Assembly (NCBI RefSeq): GCF_000003815.2
Contig: NC_049991.1
Coordinates: 16,504,710-16,568,709 of the forward strand
Source of the DNA: Branchiostoma floridae
Lineage: Eukaryota > Chordata > Leptocardii > Amphioxiformes > Branchiostomatidae
Direction of reading: 5' to 3'
Length of the DNA stretch: 64,000 nucleotides
A program made the position numbers and the translations under genes. The notes under the pieces are model-generated. The model was not told where the DNA came from and did no database searches. It saw nothing but the letters and a program-made list of their open reading frames with translations. Shown here one piece after another: positions 1-12,200 of the stretch (within the stretch, counting starts at the first letter, position 1; each line of letters starts with the position of its first letter).

Positions 1-709
1 CAAACATTAGATGTTGAAACTTGGCCCACTATGTCATGACGCTGAAAGCTGTCAACCATTCAAATGTCAAGACCATATCATTTCCGGGACAGGAGATACA
101 TTGAAAAAACTGATATGATAGGATATTCTCATTAATTATGTAAATGTACTCTAATTTTGCATATTTTATCTTGTACAACATTGTCTGAGGTACCTACATA
201 CCAAAAATCATGAAAATCCATTGTTCCCTTCTTGAGTTATCAAAAATGCCCCTGCTATCCCAAATCTAGTCGCTAGGGGGCCCAAACTTATGTCACTTAT
301 TCCTGAGCATAAGAGCTATCTAACACCTCAAAATTCGTGACCATAGCTTGTTCAGAAAACGAGATAGCAAAACGAGATAGCAAAACCAGAAGTTGTGCTG
401 CAGTACGCAGGGAAGCCGTTCTGCTTTTATCACGTTCGATTTCTTCATCATAGCTTTACCAATTGAGGTCATTGTTTTAACAAACATGTCTAACCTCTGA
501 TAGAAATTTAATGATGCGTCAAACTACGTAGATGTGATGTCTTATCAGTCTTAAAATTGTCCCTATGCCCTTATAATGTACTAGTGTCAGTATTTGGTTT
601 TACTGCACTTCATGCCCGGAGTGAAGTTCTTATGTGTAATTTACACTCATTATGCACATGGAATGAGAGTAAACGTGGTGACTAACTTTGTATAAACGTA
701 GTAACTAAC
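1..709. other. Non-coding flank, no recognised feature
   Basis: AT-rich sequence without a convincing exon or repeat structure. It is probably intron or intergenic sequence 3' of the minus-strand exon at 710-840. Confidence 0.4.
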
Positions 710-840
710 CTTAGTCTTCCAGTTATAATAGACGACGCCAGGTTTGTGGAAGTCGTCTCCATACTCCTCTATACGGACGGTGAACTTGGACGTGAACTGG
801 TCCGGCCACATAGGCGGCTTGGGGCTGGACACTGGCGAAC
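710..840 (-). CDS. Internal exon of an unidentified protein-coding gene
   Basis: A 131-nt open segment on the minus strand, bounded by an acceptor (TTCTCACAG, plus side 841-842) and a donor (AAG|GTTAGT, plus side 709-708). It enters in phase 1 and leaves in phase 0. The peptide is rich in aromatic and charged residues, containing PPMWPDQFTSKFTV, an IEEYGDD stretch and ending VVYYNWKTK, which looks like part of an extracellular or secreted domain. I do not recognise the family. The flanking exons are not visible: a 911-base N run lies on the 5' side and the window edge on the 3' side. Codon use and splice sites look real; the function is unknown. Confidence 0.5.
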
Positions 841-1173
841 CTGTGAGAACACAACAAATTTGTGTTACTCTAGACTGCACTTATTAATATACACTATTTT
901 TTTTTAAGTTAAACGTTGAGAGTGGCATCATGGTATCCTCTCCAAGCAGAGGCTATGCTAAGGCTTGGCTTGTCCTTGTCTTTTTAAGCCCTTTGTCGTA
1001 CTGCCTGTTTTGTCAATTTGTTGGGTTTCCTCTTTGTCCTTCATCCTTCGAAAACCTTATGAAATGGAAATTAGTCCAAAAACGCTTAAATAGACTGCCA
1101 TAGACTGCTCTCAGCAGTCCATATCATTGATAGAATAGTCACTCGGTTACACTTGTCACCATTGTTATCTATA

Positions 1174-2084
1174 NNNNNNNNNNNNNNNNNNNNNNNNNNN
1201 NNNNNNNNNNNNNNNNNNNNNNNNNNNNNNNNNNNNNNNNNNNNNNNNNNNNNNNNNNNNNNNNNNNNNNNNNNNNNNNNNNNNNNNNNNNNNNNNNNNN
1301 NNNNNNNNNNNNNNNNNNNNNNNNNNNNNNNNNNNNNNNNNNNNNNNNNNNNNNNNNNNNNNNNNNNNNNNNNNNNNNNNNNNNNNNNNNNNNNNNNNNN
1401 NNNNNNNNNNNNNNNNNNNNNNNNNNNNNNNNNNNNNNNNNNNNNNNNNNNNNNNNNNNNNNNNNNNNNNNNNNNNNNNNNNNNNNNNNNNNNNNNNNNN
1501 NNNNNNNNNNNNNNNNNNNNNNNNNNNNNNNNNNNNNNNNNNNNNNNNNNNNNNNNNNNNNNNNNNNNNNNNNNNNNNNNNNNNNNNNNNNNNNNNNNNN
1601 NNNNNNNNNNNNNNNNNNNNNNNNNNNNNNNNNNNNNNNNNNNNNNNNNNNNNNNNNNNNNNNNNNNNNNNNNNNNNNNNNNNNNNNNNNNNNNNNNNNN
1701 NNNNNNNNNNNNNNNNNNNNNNNNNNNNNNNNNNNNNNNNNNNNNNNNNNNNNNNNNNNNNNNNNNNNNNNNNNNNNNNNNNNNNNNNNNNNNNNNNNNN
1801 NNNNNNNNNNNNNNNNNNNNNNNNNNNNNNNNNNNNNNNNNNNNNNNNNNNNNNNNNNNNNNNNNNNNNNNNNNNNNNNNNNNNNNNNNNNNNNNNNNNN
1901 NNNNNNNNNNNNNNNNNNNNNNNNNNNNNNNNNNNNNNNNNNNNNNNNNNNNNNNNNNNNNNNNNNNNNNNNNNNNNNNNNNNNNNNNNNNNNNNNNNNN
2001 NNNNNNNNNNNNNNNNNNNNNNNNNNNNNNNNNNNNNNNNNNNNNNNNNNNNNNNNNNNNNNNNNNNNNNNNNNNNNNNNNNNN
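1174..2084. other. Assembly gap (911 N)
   Basis: A run of N. Any reading frame crossing it is an artefact. Confidence 0.99.
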
Positions 2085-2974
2085 GAGTTTCTGGCTTTTT
2101 TTTCGGAAGATTTATTTGTCTATTTTAATGTCTGAAACGCTGAGGTTTAAGCCAAGGGTACTACTAGGGGTTCTACCTTTCAATAATATTTTGGTTTCGC
2201 GCCGAAAAGTGGGAAAAGAATGGCCTGTATTGCAACAACATTTGCTCTGTTGTGACAAACGGATAGCAAACTTAATACAAATTGTACTCTTTGTTTTCTT
2301 GTAGAGTACTCTAGATAAATGAATGTCTAAAGAAGTGCCTAAGTTGCATCTCAGTCAAAAGAAGTTTAGAAGCACTTATACAAGGCGAATGCTTTCTTTA
2401 AGTCGACAAAGAGTTATGCTTTGTGTGAAGAGAGCCGTAAGCGTTGTGTGACGTTTGTACAGTTACCCGACACTATGATACCGTGCTCTGTGCCTAACGG
2501 TTGACAGGAGGGCGTAAACACATAACAATAAGACAAATGCGGCTCAAACAAAGAGTACAAAGGAGGCCTTAGCGACATTATTCATGCATGCAAAGTCAAG
2601 TGCAACAGCGATCCACAACACAAATGAAGCAAGTTAGAAAAACATACAGCAAGGCAAAACAGTTAGACAATGCATTGAGCATTATCTGAGCACTTTTTTA
2701 ACCACACCCGCCGATTTTATTACTAGTATCTCTGCTGGTAAAATATCGACGTACCATTTCTACCGTTAAGGAACGTTTTGTATTGTTTAACTCTAAAACT
2801 CGGTACAGTTTATACAAAGCTTTGCAGAACTTATTGGGCTTCAAACCCACAAAACAAAAAATTTTAAGAAAAAATATTTACCACTAACTCATCAGATACC
2901 AAAGCATGACATGTGAAAGTATGGTGACTTCGGTCTAGGGACGTCTTTTTTTCTCTCTCTCTCTCTTTCTGTAT

Positions 2975-3085
2975 ACGGTTGAGAAATCCTCCTTCCAAGG
3001 GAGGCCGAGGGTTCGAATACCGCCGAAGTACTTGACTGAAACGGCTTGCACCCCATCCGAATAGACGTTAAACACCGAACGGCCG
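2975..3085 (+). repeat. Candidate tRNA-derived SINE fragment
   Basis: Contains a B-box-like GGGTTCGAATAC near 3010, preceded at tRNA-like distance by an A-box-like segment (ACGGTTGAGAAAT), and followed by a tail containing GACGTTAAACACCG that resembles the other SINE-like copies in the window. It is too diverged to be a tRNA gene. Confidence 0.35.
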
Positions 3086-4165
3086 CGTTTTAAAGAAGCA
3101 TTTTCTATAGAAAGAAAACGACTGTATTGGCTGGTAGATCGTAGAAAAGTTTAGGCGGTCTAGAAGGACTATTCAAGTGGTTTAGAATTGGTTGGAATCA
3201 AGTTAGCAGGTAGACAAGGCGTGGTTGGGACTTAAATCTGGAGGCGACTGTTCCCCAACCAACTCACAACTTGCTACAAACCCTTCGACGAATCCCATCT
3301 GACCTCTCTATCCCAAAGACGACTACTTCTAGGACGTGGACCTGTCCTGAAACGGTTGTGCAATAGTCGTCACAAGCATAGGGCTCGACCGCCTCCAAGC
3401 GGGGGCCGACTGATCCCAACCCTCGGTCGAACTTATCAGTTGGGGCAAAGTCGTGAGACTGTCTTTAACGTAAGACAGGGGCTTTGCGTCTAAATCTTGA
3501 GGTGGTTTACGAAGAAGACAAAGACATTGAAACATTTCAGTGATAAACACATCACTAAGGTAACTTAGTAGGCAACCACCCATGCGTTACTCTACAGTAG
3601 TAAAAGTTGACAAAACATACATTTATGTACAGAACTTTAAGTAAAGGCCTTTCCTTAGTAATATCATAGTTTTCCTAATGATAACAAGCAGACATATCAA
3701 TGGAAGACAAACGCCAAACTTTGCGCTCGCATGCAGTACTTTTCCCAGGATGGCATTTTTTGTTTGGGCGCCAAAATGTAGTCGCTATGATCCAACACCA
3801 CCTTAGCAACGGCGAGAAAAACGGCCACATGTTCAAAGTTACGTTTAAAAAACTTCCCAAAAAAGTCAACCGCACTATAAGATTCGTTCAGATAAGAGAA
3901 TATACAAATGTTTAACAAAGGAATTACATGTTTTGTACGGCAAAAAGATGCAAAAGCCTACCACGAAATGTTAGGTGGTCCGGTCCCGACGAGTCATGTG
4001 GGGTAGTGTGAAGGAAACCTAGTACATCGTGACCTTGTTACTTTACCGTCTTCTATTCTGGGCGTTACTTTTATCACACCAATGGACATGGAGTGCGGTG
4101 CATATTAACGTTAATTGACCTCTGAAAGAATAGATGGGACAAAAGAGTAGATCGTATGTCAACGC

Positions 4166-4232
4166 ACGAAAGGCACGAGAGAGAGACAGAGAGAAAAACA
4201 GAGAGAGAGAGAGAGACAGAGAGAGACAAAGG
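4166..4232. repeat. GA-rich microsatellite
   Basis: Imperfect GAGA/GACA tract. The overlapping open frames are low complexity and not genes. Confidence 0.8.
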
Positions 4233-4304
4233 GAGACAGAGTCCGAAGAGGAAAAGTTTTTTTTTTTCAGTTGTCCTTTTTTCCTTTTTCAAACATCCAT
4301 TTAA

Positions 4305-5593
4305 TACAGTCAAACCTGCCCAAGACGACCACCCGGGGGAACGGGAAAAAAAGGTCGATTTGGACAGGTGGTCGCTGAGAAGTATCGACTCAAAACATGC
4401 CCGATGCATAGTATAAATGGTTTCCGTTGTGTTTAATTGCAAATAGCAAGCAAACGCACGCAAAGAAGTAAGTAAGCGAGGTCTTTAATGCCAAATACAA
4501 CACGCACGCAAAAACGTAATTAATAATCATCAGTAAGCCTGGTGAATTTTAATACAGTAAATGAACAGAAATTGGACAAATTGGATCAGGATGTTTCTAC
4601 CTGCGCCAGAGAAACTCTACTCAAGTCAAGGAGGTTAAAAAGACAGTCTACTCGATCTACTCTAGTCTAAAAAAAGATATAACGTTACTTTCTATAAATC
4701 GGATTTCTACCATACAATAAAGTACGTGCTGTACATTATGCATTTCTGCGTCTACGATCGTTAGATGGACCTGGGTTATACGTATTTAGTTGGCTATACA
4801 ATTTCTCTCTGGAGGACAGCAAGTCGGCAACGTTATTCATAACAAGAAGAGAACTGCTCAATATTTGTACACTAACGTTTTAGACAGTAACAGACATTTG
4901 ATGCTGTCAGTTACCATACAAGCCTTTATGCGTCGCTGTGTTCTTGATCGCCGTATCTGAAATAACTACGGTGTACCTTTCAAATTCGATGCTGCGGAAA
5001 TGCCCGGTACGTCCCGATAGCGTACTTACCCACGGGTGAATGTACAGCACAGTTGGACCATTGGTTGGACAAAAGCACTCACACAGATCTTTCTTAAAAA
5101 GGAATGAGCTACATATGCAGATCTTTCTTAAAAAGGAATGAGGCCTAGGCTATATACGTTTCAGCATTCGTTCACTTTATAGTGATAAAGATTTTAAAAA
5201 ACTTCTGTAACAACAAAATTCGGATTTTCTTACAACGAAATTTCCTCCCATATTACAGTAGACTGCCCCATTGACCCGCCCATTGACCGCCGCCATCTTT
5301 ATTCTAAACATAACATCGTAATGGCAGTCAAAATCCGACGCAAACTGGCCGATTGCGGCACAAAATCGCGATAGTTATAATAAAAAAATCGATAAAAACC
5401 TCAAGGTTGAAAATGACGCGGTCGTTATGGGTCCCAATTTTGGCCGGTCGCGGTCGCGTTGGCCAGGTGGTCGTTGAGAAAAGGTCGCTTAATGCTTACG
5501 TCAATGGGAAAAAAAATCGGGACCGAGAAAAAGCGGTCGAAATGGCCATGTGGTCGCTGAGAAGAGGTGGTCACTCGGGCAGGTTTGACTGTA
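4305..5593. mobile_element. Non-autonomous DNA transposon, TA target sites, CAGTCAAACCTG termini
   Basis: The left end reads TA-CAGTCAAACCTGCC and the right end GGCAGGTTTGACTG-TA. Both ends carry subterminal inverted motifs of the GGTGGTCGCTGAGAA type. No transposase frame is present in about 1.29 kb. The right 450 bases recur at 13107-13472, the left about 170 bases at 9688-9880, and an inverted end fragment at 12833-12927. A related CAGTGAAACCTG element lies at 62290-63885. The superfamily is not assigned. Confidence 0.65.
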
Positions 5594-5929
5594 CTATAAC
5601 AATTATTGTTTTCTACTCCGGTCAAAACTGAGCTACGGCGTGCTTCAGCCAACTACGACGTAGTTTTACAAGGCGCGACGTAATTTGGCTGTATCCTGTG
5701 TTCATTGAACTCACAGTTCGCCCAAGAAACACCCAGCCCGTTTCTAAATAATAAAAACAAGATTGGCAATGGAAAAATACATTGCCTGGCGACGGTGGGT
5801 GTTGTAGGGTTTTTTGACCAGTGCAAAACGTTGAAATAGCATTGGAACGGGTTTGGCAGGTAGGTGCGCGTGCATAGACTGGAAACTCCCTGTCCTACTA
5901 ACCCTGGCCAGTAACCTAAACCTACGGCC

Positions 5930-6112
5930 AGCATGTCAAAACATCTCCTCGTCTGCTGTGCTTACAGATCACCCAAGGATGAACATTTCTTCGAACTATT
6001 CAGAGAAACACTTGACAAAGCATCTGATAGCAATCTGGAAATAACAATCATGGGTGACCTGAACTGCAACTTTCTGGAGGACAAGGGGCCTGTCGAGGAG
6101 CTCAAGTTGGAG
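5930..6112 (+). pseudogene. Non-LTR retrotransposon endonuclease-domain fragment
   Basis: An open stretch encodes a peptide beginning KHLLVCCAYRSPKDE and containing EITIMGDLNCNFL. The GDxN core is the signature of the APE-type endonuclease that precedes the reverse transcriptase in LINEs of the CR1/L2/Jockey kind. The fragment breaks off at about 6112, where a local tandem repeat begins. No reverse transcriptase follows on the same strand, so this is a dead 5' piece. Confidence 0.7.
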
Positions 6113-6215
6113 CCCTACATTCCACATTCCACCAAGGGCCCAGCATGCCCTACATTCCACATTTACCAAGGGACCCAGCATGCCCTACATTCCACATTCC
6201 ACCAAGGTGTTGGAG
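6112..6215 (+). repeat. Short tandem repeat, unit about 35-40 bp
   Basis: Three imperfect copies of a segment containing CAGCATGCCCTACATTCCAC and ACCAAGG. It begins exactly where the LINE endonuclease homology stops. Confidence 0.7.
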
Positions 6216-6404
6216 AGACAGTGTTGGCATTCCAGTGTAGGTAGCAATGTAGGGATTTCAGTGGGAATGTTGGAATTCCAGAGAAGGAGGCAATGTTGGG
6301 CAGTGCCATTGGAATTCCAGCCAGAGTGGTGAAAGAATGTGCCCCCAAAAGCCAAACATAGCAGGGTTTGACATATTTCTCAGTATTGTACAAGATTATA
6401 TCAT

Positions 6405-6939
6405 CATCCTCACACTCAGGGTTGACATCGCGGCAAAGCCTAACGATATCACCCCTGACAATTCAGCCAGGGTATTTGGGTATTTGGGGCGCCTTGCTTA
6501 TGAATAATAATGAGCTTGTCTGATTTGTCGCGGGCCAATCAGCGACCGGATTGCAAGTTTCGAACAAACAGCGTACGGCGCGGCGTGTACAAAGATCTGT
6601 TTATCTTTGCGTGATGGTAATGTTTTTTTTTTCGTATGCTAGGTCGGTACATGTATACGGTGATGCCGTGGTTACCCTATACCCACAGAACCGACAGATG
6701 TTAAATTTGGTACCTGATAAAGACGTCTGGACGCTGAATGAACTGTGAAACGTTACGCCGGTACTGTTATCTTGCTCTTGAATATTAATGAGTCGCCTTA
6801 CATGGCGCCTTTCCGAGCTTTCGACAACAAAAAGCCATCTCTCCGATAGCCACGCCCCAAATACCCAAATACCCTGGCTGAATTGTCAGGGGTGATATCG
6901 TTAGGCTTTGCCGCGATGTCAACCCTGAGTGTGAGGGTG
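6405..6939. mobile_element. 535-bp TIR transposon (MITE) with 8-bp target duplication
   Basis: Long terminal inverted repeats: left arm 6405-6491, right arm about 6853-6939, near perfect over about 85 bp, with outer ends CAYCCTCACACTCAGGG. The element is flanked by identical TATATCAT octamers at 6397-6404 and 6940-6947. An 8-bp duplication is typical of the hAT and P superfamilies. The 360-bp centre has no transposase, so the element is non-autonomous. Confidence 0.85.
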
Positions 6940-7055
6940 TATATCATATGCTGACAAGATGATGTTGGGTGCAAGGCTGATCATGACTTGCCCACCATCC
7001 ATACATGTCCTTGTGCTTTCAATTTTGCATGTAACCAAAAAGGAGTTTGAACAAC

Positions 7056-7057
7056 GT

Positions 7058-7117
<60 letters not shown>

Positions 7118-7132
7118 GTGTGTGTGTGTGTG
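7056..7132. repeat. (TG)n microsatellite
   Basis: A near-pure TG run with a short CGCGCG interruption. Confidence 0.95.
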
Positions 7133-7750
7133 GCCTTGCTATACCTTTAGTATATGCCATGAAAATTACCAGTGTGTGAACTTAATATACCTTTAGTATA
7201 TGCCATGAAAATTACATTTGGCTCGGAATATAATTACAATTTGCCATCAATCAAAATTATGACCGGAATATGTAACATTTCCTGTCCACCTATGGTATAT
7301 GGCTATCCCTGTCAGTTGACCTCAGCTGACCCAACCATCCCCCTGATCACAGCTTCCTGGGACATGACCCAGATTCCATTTCAGATTCATTGAGGCTAAC
7401 ATTCCATACTTGCCTGTGGAAACACGCCTGTGCAATTCCTAGAATTTTTGCAGACTGAACATAATATATACCATTTGGCTCGCCCTTAAGGCGTCGCCAA
7501 AAAAAACCTTCTTTTCCACGTACGGGTCCACAGTGCAACAAACAGTGGTACTGCAGGTTGCAAGTAACGTTACCCCGAAACGCTGAGTAAGGTCAAAGGT
7601 TAGGAAACACTCCGTAATAGATTCTTAAATTTTGTACCAATATTAGTACAAAAAGTATAAAGTCAGCTATAAAAACTACAACGTTAAAATACACTAGAAA
7701 CGAAGTTCCTGTGTCCTGAAACGATAACAACTCCTCTTAAATTATGCAAT

Positions 7751-7777
7751 CACGTGACACAATAGCGCCATTTTGAA
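7751..7777 (+). promoter_or_regulatory. Candidate ERCC6L promoter: E-box and CDE/CHR-like element
   Basis: CACGTG lies at 7751-7756. AGCGCC (7764-7769) is followed closely by TTTGAA (7772-7777). TTTGAA is the CHR consensus bound by DREAM/MuvB, usually about 4 nt downstream of a GCG-containing CDE, in promoters of G2/M genes. It sits about 550 bp upstream of the ERCC6L start codon and just before the inferred 5' UTR exon. This is inference from motif and position only. Confidence 0.35.
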
Positions 7778-7779
7778 AA

Positions 7780-7872
7780 TTTCAGTCGTGGAGGTTCGTG
7801 TTCAGACGTGGTCTTGCTGAAGTTTGCGCGGCGTCGTCTTCGTTCAGCGCGGCCCAGACAGGAGAGAAAGAG
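7780..7872 (+). other. ercc6l: Probable 5' UTR exon of ERCC6L
   Basis: The ERCC6L start codon lies 5 nt inside an exon with its own acceptor (TTCCAG, 8296-8301), so at least one upstream non-coding exon must exist. The best candidate is the GC-richer stretch ending GAGAAAGAG|GTAGAC at 7872. The transcription start is not determined. Confidence 0.35.
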
Positions 7873-8301
7873 GTAGACACCCTGCGAAATACGTAACACT
7901 ATTTGTAGACAGGTTTTTGTGTATCATATTTGACTGAAACTCGTCAGAAGTTTGCACTGAGCGTGCGTTGGTGACATTTTTCCGTGCGAAAATTATGTCT
8001 GGATCGATGATTTCGATCTGTCAGTATCAGTTGATTTTACTGTTTCCTCGCATTTTATCACTCTTTGGTCTTAGTTATACGCCAAGCAAGGAACAGAAAC
8101 AGACAGAGAAGTAGCCAGAATGGTGCCATTTCTAGCATTTGAGAACTTATATGTGCTTTCCTGAAGAGCTCAGACTACAGATGGTTTTTGCACACCATGT
8201 GGGTGTTTAGGGGCCGGGGTTACTGGCGCCAACGTTTTTTCTGCAAAATTTCCATTCTCTCTTGCAGCAAAGATGAATGTTTCTTTTCTGTTTCCTTCCA
8301 G

Positions 8302-9226
8302 GAAACATGAGTATAAACAGCACAGCAGAGGCTGTGGGTAGGATGAGACTGGAAGATGGTAAGAGCTTTTGATTTGTAGAAATATTTGTTTATAATTATT
8401 AATTTTATCTGCTAGTTCACAGTAAAATAATTTGTACCAACAAATGTTGTATATGACATGCATGCCTGTTCATGTTATGATTAAGTGTAATAAGACGTGT
8501 ACATGATTCGCTGCCTAGCCGGACAACTAAAAACTTTTCACATATGAATGTTCTTCTTCTTTCGTTTGAGACTACCAACTGCAACTTGCAGAATATTTTT
8601 GCAGCCTATATACCATCAGTAAGGTTTGATCCACTCACACTGAGTCACAGCGGGAAGGTCCCTACACTTTAAGTGGTGGGTTCTTTTACATGCTTGGGGT
8701 GTATCTCTCCCCGAACATAGGACCTGTTCAGCTGTTACAGTTAGATGGCACCCCAAATCAGCAATACAACTGTATGATGCTGCTGGATTGCTTTGTTGCA
8801 ATTCCAATGAGTAATATGAAATAAATCTAAGGTAGAGTCTACTCAGTGTATGCTACATATAGCTGGCTGCAGGGACATAGTGTAATTAGTGGCTGAATTT
8901 GTAGTCGCTGCCTTCCTGGATTCAGTGTAGAGCATTGACAATAGCCAACCCACATGAATACCACTGTGACTGAAGTGATTGTTATGTACACTGATACACT
9001 GGTTGATGTGTACGTGCTTTCTGTACCATCAGGCGATTTTGCCAAGCCCAGACCATCAGGTATGGGCATGATGGATGCTTCATCGAAGGCTCTCTTCAAC
9101 AAGCTGATCATGAGAGCCAAGCAAGAGCAGGAGAAAGGAAACCTTCAGAAGGCCCTACAGAAGTTCAGGGAGGCACAGAAGGTTTATCCCACAGACAAAT
9201 TGCTGAAGAAGATCAAGAAAATAGAG
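8302..9226 (+). CDS. ercc6l: ERCC6L N-terminal exons (TPR-like segment)
   Basis: Exon 2 is 8302-8358 (ATG at 8307, ends GAT G|GTAAGA) and exon 3 is 9033-9226 (ends ATAGAG|GTGAGA). The peptide around residues 35-80 (LFNKLIMRAKQEQEKGN, then QKALQKFREAQKVYP) is a helical pair like the N-terminal TPR of vertebrate PICH, which contacts the C-terminal TPR and BEND3. The ATG is chosen because the reading frame opens there and matches the short N-terminus expected before the TPR. Confidence 0.85.
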
Positions 9227-12200
9227 GTGAGAAGAGATGCTCGCAGTTTAGAAAGTGTGTGACTCACAGACTACAGTGACTCAGTGGAACACAAACTCTA
9301 GAATTTAACCAGAAGCCTAGCCTCCACTGGCTACCTGTACCAGTAACGTTAAACTTGCACTTACAGGTACAGGTTCAGGTACATAAAACTTTGTATTTTG
9401 TAAAGCATGCAGACAAGATATATGTATTTTCACTCTCAAACAAGAGCATTTATCATTTCTTTTTTTGGTGGTGTATTGTCATCCTTGTTGTGGGAATTAG
9501 ATACTTTTACTTAACCCTCATCCGACCGGTACATTTTTTACGACGAATCTGACCGACCCCATTTTATTTTGCTTATAGACATATTTCTGCTGGCTTATTT
9601 TGTCATTTGTATGGATTTAATGTTTCACCAATATATGAAAAATATTTTGACAAGTTTTGGTCGCAGTAATTTTTACTCATTATCATACAGTCAAACCTGC
9701 CCAAGACGACCACCGGGGTACCTGAAAAAAGCGGTCGATTTGGACAGGTGGTCGCTGAGAAGAGTATCGACTCAAAACATGCCCGATGCAAAGTATAAAT
9801 GGTTTCTGTTGTGTTTAATGGCAAATAGCAAGCACAATGCACGCACGCAAAGAAGCGAGGTCTTTAATGTCAAATAAAACACGCACACTGTAAATTGTAA
9901 ATTTAACCCCAAGCTTTTATCGAGCTTTTATACGATACAGTGTTTTAAAGCTCAATATTTGTACACTAACGTTATAGACAGTATTGACAAAATGTGAATC
10001 ATTATCGGTATTTTGTTCTGTGATCGTACTGCATAAGTTAAGTCAAGTCAAGATCGTATTGCATCTGCTGTTTTACAATTCGTGAGATAGATAGCACCGG
10101 CAGCTGCTCTTTTACAATTTTTTTTCGGGGGACAGAGGAGAACAGCAATACCACGCCAGTAACTGACCCTATCACTTCATGAAAATTTGGTAATAGACTG
10201 ATACAGAACTGCATGTCTTTATAAGGAGAACAAGATGTTCTTACCTTATCCTACAGAGAAGATGTCTTGCCTTCCGCTGTTGTCTTGATTTCTTGGGGCA
10301 CCTGACTTTCGGATGGCCTCGGAGGTCTAACAGGTGTTCTCTCTCCACCAGAACTGCCTGCACAAGGCCGGTAGCGTCCCCTTTTTTGATAGCGGATCAG
10401 AAGAATACCTTTCAAAATGAGAAACTGCAGCCCCGAATACGTATCCTTCTCTGGTTGGGTCAGGCAAAAACTTTTTTTGTCATGTAAATTTATATGGGAG
10501 TGCCGGCGATGCACCCACCAACGGCATTCAAAAGCAATGTCAGACGTGTAAAATGTGACTCATTCATCCATCCATTCATCACGCGTACGGTGCATAATGG
10601 GGGCGTGGAGCCAAGTAAACCCTTTTGGCTGTGCGGCACCAGTATTTTCCATTACGTCATTAAAGAGGAGGGTCCTGCGTTGGTGCTATGTACTTGTTCC
10701 TAAGTAAGACATATTTCTAACAGGTTAAAAAACCAAACATATGTCAATGTTTTGAACATGCTCAGATCAGAGAAGATGTCTAAAAAACTTGATTAGCCAG
10801 AGGCTAAGGCAATAGTTGGTGTCTTTTTTTAAGAGAAGAAAAAATATTGTTGGCCAAGTGCGATCACTGTGCAAAATGTGACAACTGCCACCATTGTTAG
10901 ATCCTTGCAGACATTCGCTCCTTATACCATTCCCCAAGTTTTCGTTAGTGTGATGGATACCACATGGACAAACCACTTTTGTAATGTTACCTTTAATCGA
11001 TGGTTAACACAGACATAGACAAACAACTTGACAGGCTGCTACTGAAGGCTGCAAGATATCAAGGTGACAGTGGTTGTGTTGTCGAGATGAGGTGTCACTG
11101 AGCGAGTTGTTGTTGTTTACTCCGAAGAAGGGCCGCCAGAATGCGACAGTTACAATAAACAAATTCAAATACAATTACATAATATACGATACAATACAAT
11201 ACATAACAGTAACACTGTACTTAAATCCTTGTGATCTAAACACGAGGCTTTAAAGCTCTGTAGAGCGCCCGGTTCAGTTCCAAATCTGTCCTGGTATAAG
11301 AGACTCTTGAAGTAAAAGTAATGAGCAAAATGAACGGACACGAACTATGACCACTGAGCTTATTGCCCTACTATATGTTTTGTACCTTGTATGTGTAGTG
11401 ATATATATAGGTCGATAGATTTATTAGTACCCAATGTAATCTGTATCTCTATTATATTTTATCTGACCCTGACCTCCCTCATGACCTCAATGAAAAGCGG
11501 CCTGTTTTGAGCTTCTCATGAATGAATACAGGTTCAAACAAACCAGACTTGCCGGCTTTCAACAGTGTCCTTATCTTTAGAACGATCGGTATAATCGCAC
11601 ACTCTGTTATATACATCTGGCCTAAAGTTATCTTCCCCTCCAACATGACGTTTTTTTCAGTATTTAGGAACTGATGTCTTTCCCTGTGTGTTTCTAAAGA
11701 CCGGTACTATACGAGTGATTTAGGAACAGGTCTATCAACTTGAGCGTAGATAGTGTTCATAACGAGAAACTAGAATTCAACTGTGTTTTTGTAAATACTT
11801 TTGTAAAATACTGTGACAAATTGAAAACATGTTAAATAGCTGACTTATTCCGTACTGTAGATGTCAGTATACCTTTGATTTTACGTAATCGGACGGTAGT
11901 ATGTGTGAGATAACGCCCTTCTAGCTGAATACAAAATCATTCACCTCCCCTCACATTTCATCTTAGTCTATTTATCACTTTTTTTCAAAAAAGGTTTTTC
12001 AGTCTAAAACCGTCATAACTGCTTTTACATGTGATAACAGTCGTCATAATTGTATTACAGTATTCTACCAGTTAACTAGAGAATTAAAGGAATAGAACGC
12101 CTCGACGTCTTTTTCCCAGTAAGACAGAATTATTTCAGGTCAGGTGGATTGACTGGTTGTGCTGTAGGGCGTTATCCTACACGTAGTACCAGTTATAGGT

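Larger units (their letters stand above)
2085..4304. other. Intergenic sequence, largely unrecognised
   Basis: No convincing coding exon on either strand. It holds a short pyrimidine microsatellite near 2950, the tRNA-like SINE candidate at about 2975-3085 and a GA-rich tract at 4166-4232. Confidence 0.4.

Noticed and set aside
1153-2304. A 383-codon frame across the N run
   Set aside because: Almost all of it is N; the remaining sequence is not protein-like.
5097-5145. Short duplicate CAGATCTTTCTTAAAAAGGA as a regulatory repeat
   Set aside because: Only two copies about 40 bp apart within a transposon interior; no support for a function.
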